Positions 59,994 through 64,000 of a DNA stretch of 64,000 nucleotides are shown one piece after another; position 1 is the stretch's first letter; each line of letters opens with the position of its first letter. The position numbers and the translations under genes were made by a program. The notes under the pieces were generated by a model. That model searched no databases and was not told the DNA's origin. It saw only the letters and a list, made by a program, of their open reading frames with translations. Origin of the DNA: Nocardiopsis kunsanensis DSM 44524 (lineage in GTDB: Bacteria > Actinomycetota > Actinomycetes > Streptosporangiales > Streptosporangiaceae); contig NZ_ANAY01000001.1 in assembly GCF_000340965.1 (NCBI RefSeq), positions 62,001-126,000 on the forward strand. Reading direction: 5' to 3'.

Positions 59994-60075
59994 CCCAGGA
60001 TCAGATCCGAGACCCACCCGAAGAAACCATATAACAGCACCACATCACGACCCCAGGATTATGTATCACGGAGTC

Positions 60076-60291
60076 ATGAGTGCAACCCAACGCAGTGTGA
60101 ACCTGCGCCTTGGAACAGACACGCACGAGAGGCTCAAGGCAGCGGCGGAGGAGGACGGCAACAGCGTCAACACCGAGATCTCCAACGCCGTCACCGATTT
60201 CCTCGAACGTCGTCAGACCCAGAGGGGCATGGCGCGGGTGAAGGAAACCATGGCACGAGACTCCAGCCTTCTCGCACGGCTCGCTGAGTGA
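60076..60291 (+). CDS. Ribbon-helix-helix antitoxin-like protein
   Basis: The 71-residue protein has the strand RSVNLRLGTDTHERLKAAAE and the two helices ending in SNAVTDFLERRQTQRG, an RHH/CopG fold. It precedes a Doc-like reading frame, overlapping its first codons, as in Phd/RHH-Doc modules. TATGTAT at 60060-60066 may be the -10 box. ATG 60061 is also in frame. It would bind DNA and neutralise the toxin. Confidence 0.8.
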   Translation: MSATQRSVNLRLGTDTHERLKAAAEEDGNSVNTEISNAVTDFLERRQTQRGMARVKETMARDSSLLARLAE

Positions 60292-60686
60292 TCGGCGGGA
60301 CACGGCGAAGTACCCCACTGTTGACGAACTCCGCCAGATCGCCGAGCCGGCACTGCCGTCAGTTTCCTTCCGGGACGCCGGTCAACTCCATGCGGCTGCG
60401 CAACGCCCGCAGGCCACCGCTCTCCAGGAGGAGGCGTACCCGGATCCGTGGCAGAAGGCGGCCGCACTGATGCAGAGCATCGTCATCGGCCGCTTTCCTG
60501 GCCGATGGCAACAAGCGTTTGGCCTGGTTGAGCACGGACGCATTCCTCAGTCTCAACGGTGTGGACTTCCACTGCACCGTTGAGGACGCTGCTTACGACC
60601 TGGTCATCGCTGTCACTACGGGTGAGCTGGCGGACGTGCCCGGGATCGCCGACAGACTCCGCAAACTCGCGCCAGAACACGGATGA
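60284..60686 (+). pseudogene. Doc/Fic-family toxin gene, frameshifted and without a standard start
   Basis: From 60284 the frame reads YPTVDELRQIAEPALPSVSF, then ATALQEEAYPDPWQKAAALM: the N-terminal Doc pattern. At TTT (60494-60496) the family motif continues in the next frame as FLADGNKRLAWLSTDAFLSL, then YDLVIAVTTGELADVP, ending at 60684-60686. Removing one T restores one frame. There is no ATG, GTG or TTG before the motif in the first frame; CTG 60284 is the only start-like codon, overlapping the antitoxin stop. The usual His of the HxFxDGNKR loop is not at its place (RFLADGNKR). It is probably a dead toxin, unless the base call is wrong. Confidence 0.7.
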
Positions 60687-60710
60687 GCGGATCCGAGCGA
60701 GGTGACGACA

Positions 60711-60746
60711 GAGGGCCGCGCCCCCTCCAAGGGGAGCGCGGCCCTC
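60711..60746. terminator. Terminator after sdhB
   Basis: GAGGGCCGCGC (60711-60721) and its perfect complement (60736-60746) form the outer stem. An inner CCCCT/AGGGG stem and small loop lie within. It lies 23 bases beyond the sdhB stop. Confidence 0.85.
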
Positions 60747-60769
60747 GTCGTGTCCAGGTGGGACCGGTA

Positions 60770-61512
60770 CTAGCCGATGCCCTTGCTGAGCGAGCCCAGC
60801 AGGTCCTGGTTGAGCTGGGAGATCGTGTCCAGCGGGATGCCCTTGGGGCAGACCGCGGCACACTCACCGATGTTGGTGCAGCCGCCGAAGTCCTCGGCGT
60901 CCTGCTGGTTCACCATCTGCACCACACGGGAGGCCCGCTCGGGCTGGCCCTGAGGGAGCATGCCCAGGTGCGTGACCTTGGCTGCGGTGAACAGCATGCT
61001 GGAGGCGTTCGGGCAGGCCGCCACGCAGGCGCCGCAGCCGATGCAGGTCGCGGCGTCGAACGCGCGGTCGGCATCCGGCTTCGGGATCGGGTTGGCGTGG
61101 GCGTCCGGCGCGGTACCCGTAGGGGCGCTGACGTAGCCGCCCGCCTGGATGATGCGGTCGAACGCGCCGCGGTCGACGACCAGGTCCTTGACGACCGGGA
61201 AAGCGCTGGCCCTCCACGGCTCGACGGTGATGGTGTCGCCGTCGTTGAAGCTGCGCATGTGCAGCTGGCAGGTGGTCGTACGCTCCGGACCGTGCGCCTC
61301 GCCGTCGATCACGACACCACAGGCGCCGCAGATGCCCTCACGGCAGTCGTGGTCGAACGCGACCGGCTCCTCACCCTCCAGGGTGAGCTTCTCGTTGAGG
61401 ACGTCGAGCATCTCCAGGAAGGACATGTCGGGCGAGACGTCCGTGAGCTTGTAGGTGACCATCCGGCCTTCGTCGTCACGGCCCTTCTGGCGCCACACGC
61501 GCAAGGTGATGT

Positions 61513-61516
<4 letters not shown>
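60770..61516 (-). CDS. sdhB: Succinate dehydrogenase/fumarate reductase iron-sulfur subunit
   Basis: The 248-residue protein has an N-terminal 2Fe-2S ferredoxin domain with [15 protein letters not shown]. The C-terminal domain has [13 protein letters not shown] (4Fe-4S) and [16 protein letters not shown] (3Fe-4S). It passes electrons from the flavoprotein to quinone in the membrane. GTG 61516 overlaps the sdhA stop by four bases. Together with sdhA and sdhC it forms the operon sdhC-sdhA-sdhB, the order found in Bacillus-type and many actinobacterial enzymes. No SdhD is seen within the window. Confidence 0.95.
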
Positions 61517-63459
<1,943 letters not shown>

Positions 63460-64000
63460 TTAACTCACCAGTCCAAAGGTGACCGCCAGGGGCGGAAGCA
63501 GGAAACCGACGGTCACGATCAGCGCGATGCCGGTGGCCACCGTGTTGAGCACGGGCTGCCGGTTGGCCTGGTTCACGCCGAGCGTGGCCAGACCGCTCCA
63601 GATACCGTGCCGCAGGTGGAAGCCGACCGCGATGACGGCCGCGATGTAGAAGAGCGTCACGAACCAGAACTGGGGCTGGAAGCCGTTGACGAGCCGCTCG
63701 TAGGGGCTGTCGGAGGCACCGCCCGGCGAGATGACGTTCACCGCCAGGTGCAGGACGTGGAAGATCACGAAGAGCGCGATCAGCACGCCGCCCCACCGCA
63801 TGGTGTAGGAGGCATAGGTGCGGTGCACCCGCTTCTTCACCTGGTACCGCTGTGACGCCGGCCGTGCCCGCCGTGCGCGGAGCCACAGACTGACGGCCGC
63901 GTAGATGTGGATCAGGACGCTCGCCAGAAGGACGAGCCTGAAGAGCCACAGGAAACCGCTCTCGGGCAGCAACGGTTCACCCAGCTCGCGGAGGCCGTGG
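63460..64000 (-). CDS. sdhC: Succinate dehydrogenase cytochrome b subunit, N-terminus cut by window end
   Basis: The 5' end of the gene lies beyond the window; about 179 codons are visible, ending with TAA 63462-63460. Four or five helices (about 15-37, 62-80, 108-128, 146-168 of the visible part) contain His residues for haem: VLIHIYAAVSLW, IFHVLHLAVNV, FHLRHGIWSG. This is the single-subunit cytochrome b558 type of SdhCAB enzymes. The visible first residues HGLRELGEPLLPESG are within the protein. Confidence 0.93.
   Translation of the reverse strand, partial: HGLRELGEPLLPESGFLWLFRLVLLASVLIHIYAAVSLWLRARRARPASQRYQVKKRVHRTYASYTMRWGGVLIALFVIFHVLHLAVNVISPGGASDSPYERLVNGFQPQFWFVTLFYIAAVIAVGFHLRHGIWSGLATLGVNQANRQPVLNTVATGIALIVTVGFLLPPLAVTFGLVS

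Overview
The window is GC-rich, densely coded chromosomal DNA of an actinomycete. The evidence is mycothiol biosynthesis (MshB), a SigE/anti-sigma/HtrA stress locus, PASTA-free Ser/Thr kinases, a DUF3117 protein, DUF6113 and DUF5941-like proteins, GTG starts and several probably leaderless genes. Gene order from mshB through ferredoxin, dapC, dapD, dapE, LOG, DUF3117, O-methyltransferase, sigE, anti-sigma, htrA and mrp follows the order I know from Mycobacterium tuberculosis (the Rv1170-Rv1229 region), with insertions and losses. Protein wording looks most like Nocardiopsaceae (Nocardiopsis or relatives), but the sequence alone does not prove the genus. No rRNA, tRNA, CRISPR array, insertion sequence or prophage was found.

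Bases 1-22,853 are a cell-surface glycopolymer region. It holds UDP-GlcNAc 2-epimerase and a UDP-ManNAc-type dehydrogenase (a route to UDP-ManNAc uronate), UDP-glucose dehydrogenase, five glycosyltransferases, a TagGH/Wzm-Wzt-type ABC exporter, an IspD/TarI-type cytidylyltransferase coupled to a glycerophosphodiesterase, and an LCP ligase. Inside it (8,709-12,707) is a five-gene operon. It combines an sn-glycerol-1-phosphate dehydrogenase-type enzyme, a LicC/IPCT-like nucleotidyltransferase, a CDP-alcohol phosphotransferase lacking the last catalytic Asp, and two membrane proteins that look like inactive relatives of that phosphotransferase. This is my best candidate for an undescribed pathway.

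Bases 22,900-30,000 hold a divergent MFS exporter/TetR pair with palindromic operators, a frameshifted NUDIX gene, purK-purE, a GtrA protein, a CPBP protease and small membrane proteins. Bases 29,870-38,975 hold mrp, the envelope-stress operon sigE-rseA-like-rseB-like-htrA, a divergent O-methyltransferase whose only sensible start is ATC, a frameshifted double-GNAT gene, leucyl aminopeptidase and DUF3117.

Bases 39,262-50,800 carry LOG, a DivIVA-like membrane protein, the diaminopimelate genes dapE, dapD and dapC, a 7Fe ferredoxin, a site-2-type protease and mshB, with several unknowns. Bases 50,896-64,000 carry an S9 peptidase, two tandem paralogous membrane Ser/Thr kinases, a small protein ending in a possible amyloid-signalling motif, an rRNA/tRNA methyltransferase, two GNAT paralogs, a ribbon-helix-helix antitoxin with a broken Doc-type toxin, and the sdhC-sdhA-sdhB operon cut by the window end.

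Start sites were re-chosen from ribosome-binding sites, stop/start overlaps and family lengths, so several genes are shorter than their longest open frames. Three genes (NUDIX, double GNAT, Doc) need a one-base change in or next to a homopolymer to read through. Either they are decayed or the assembly has indel errors.
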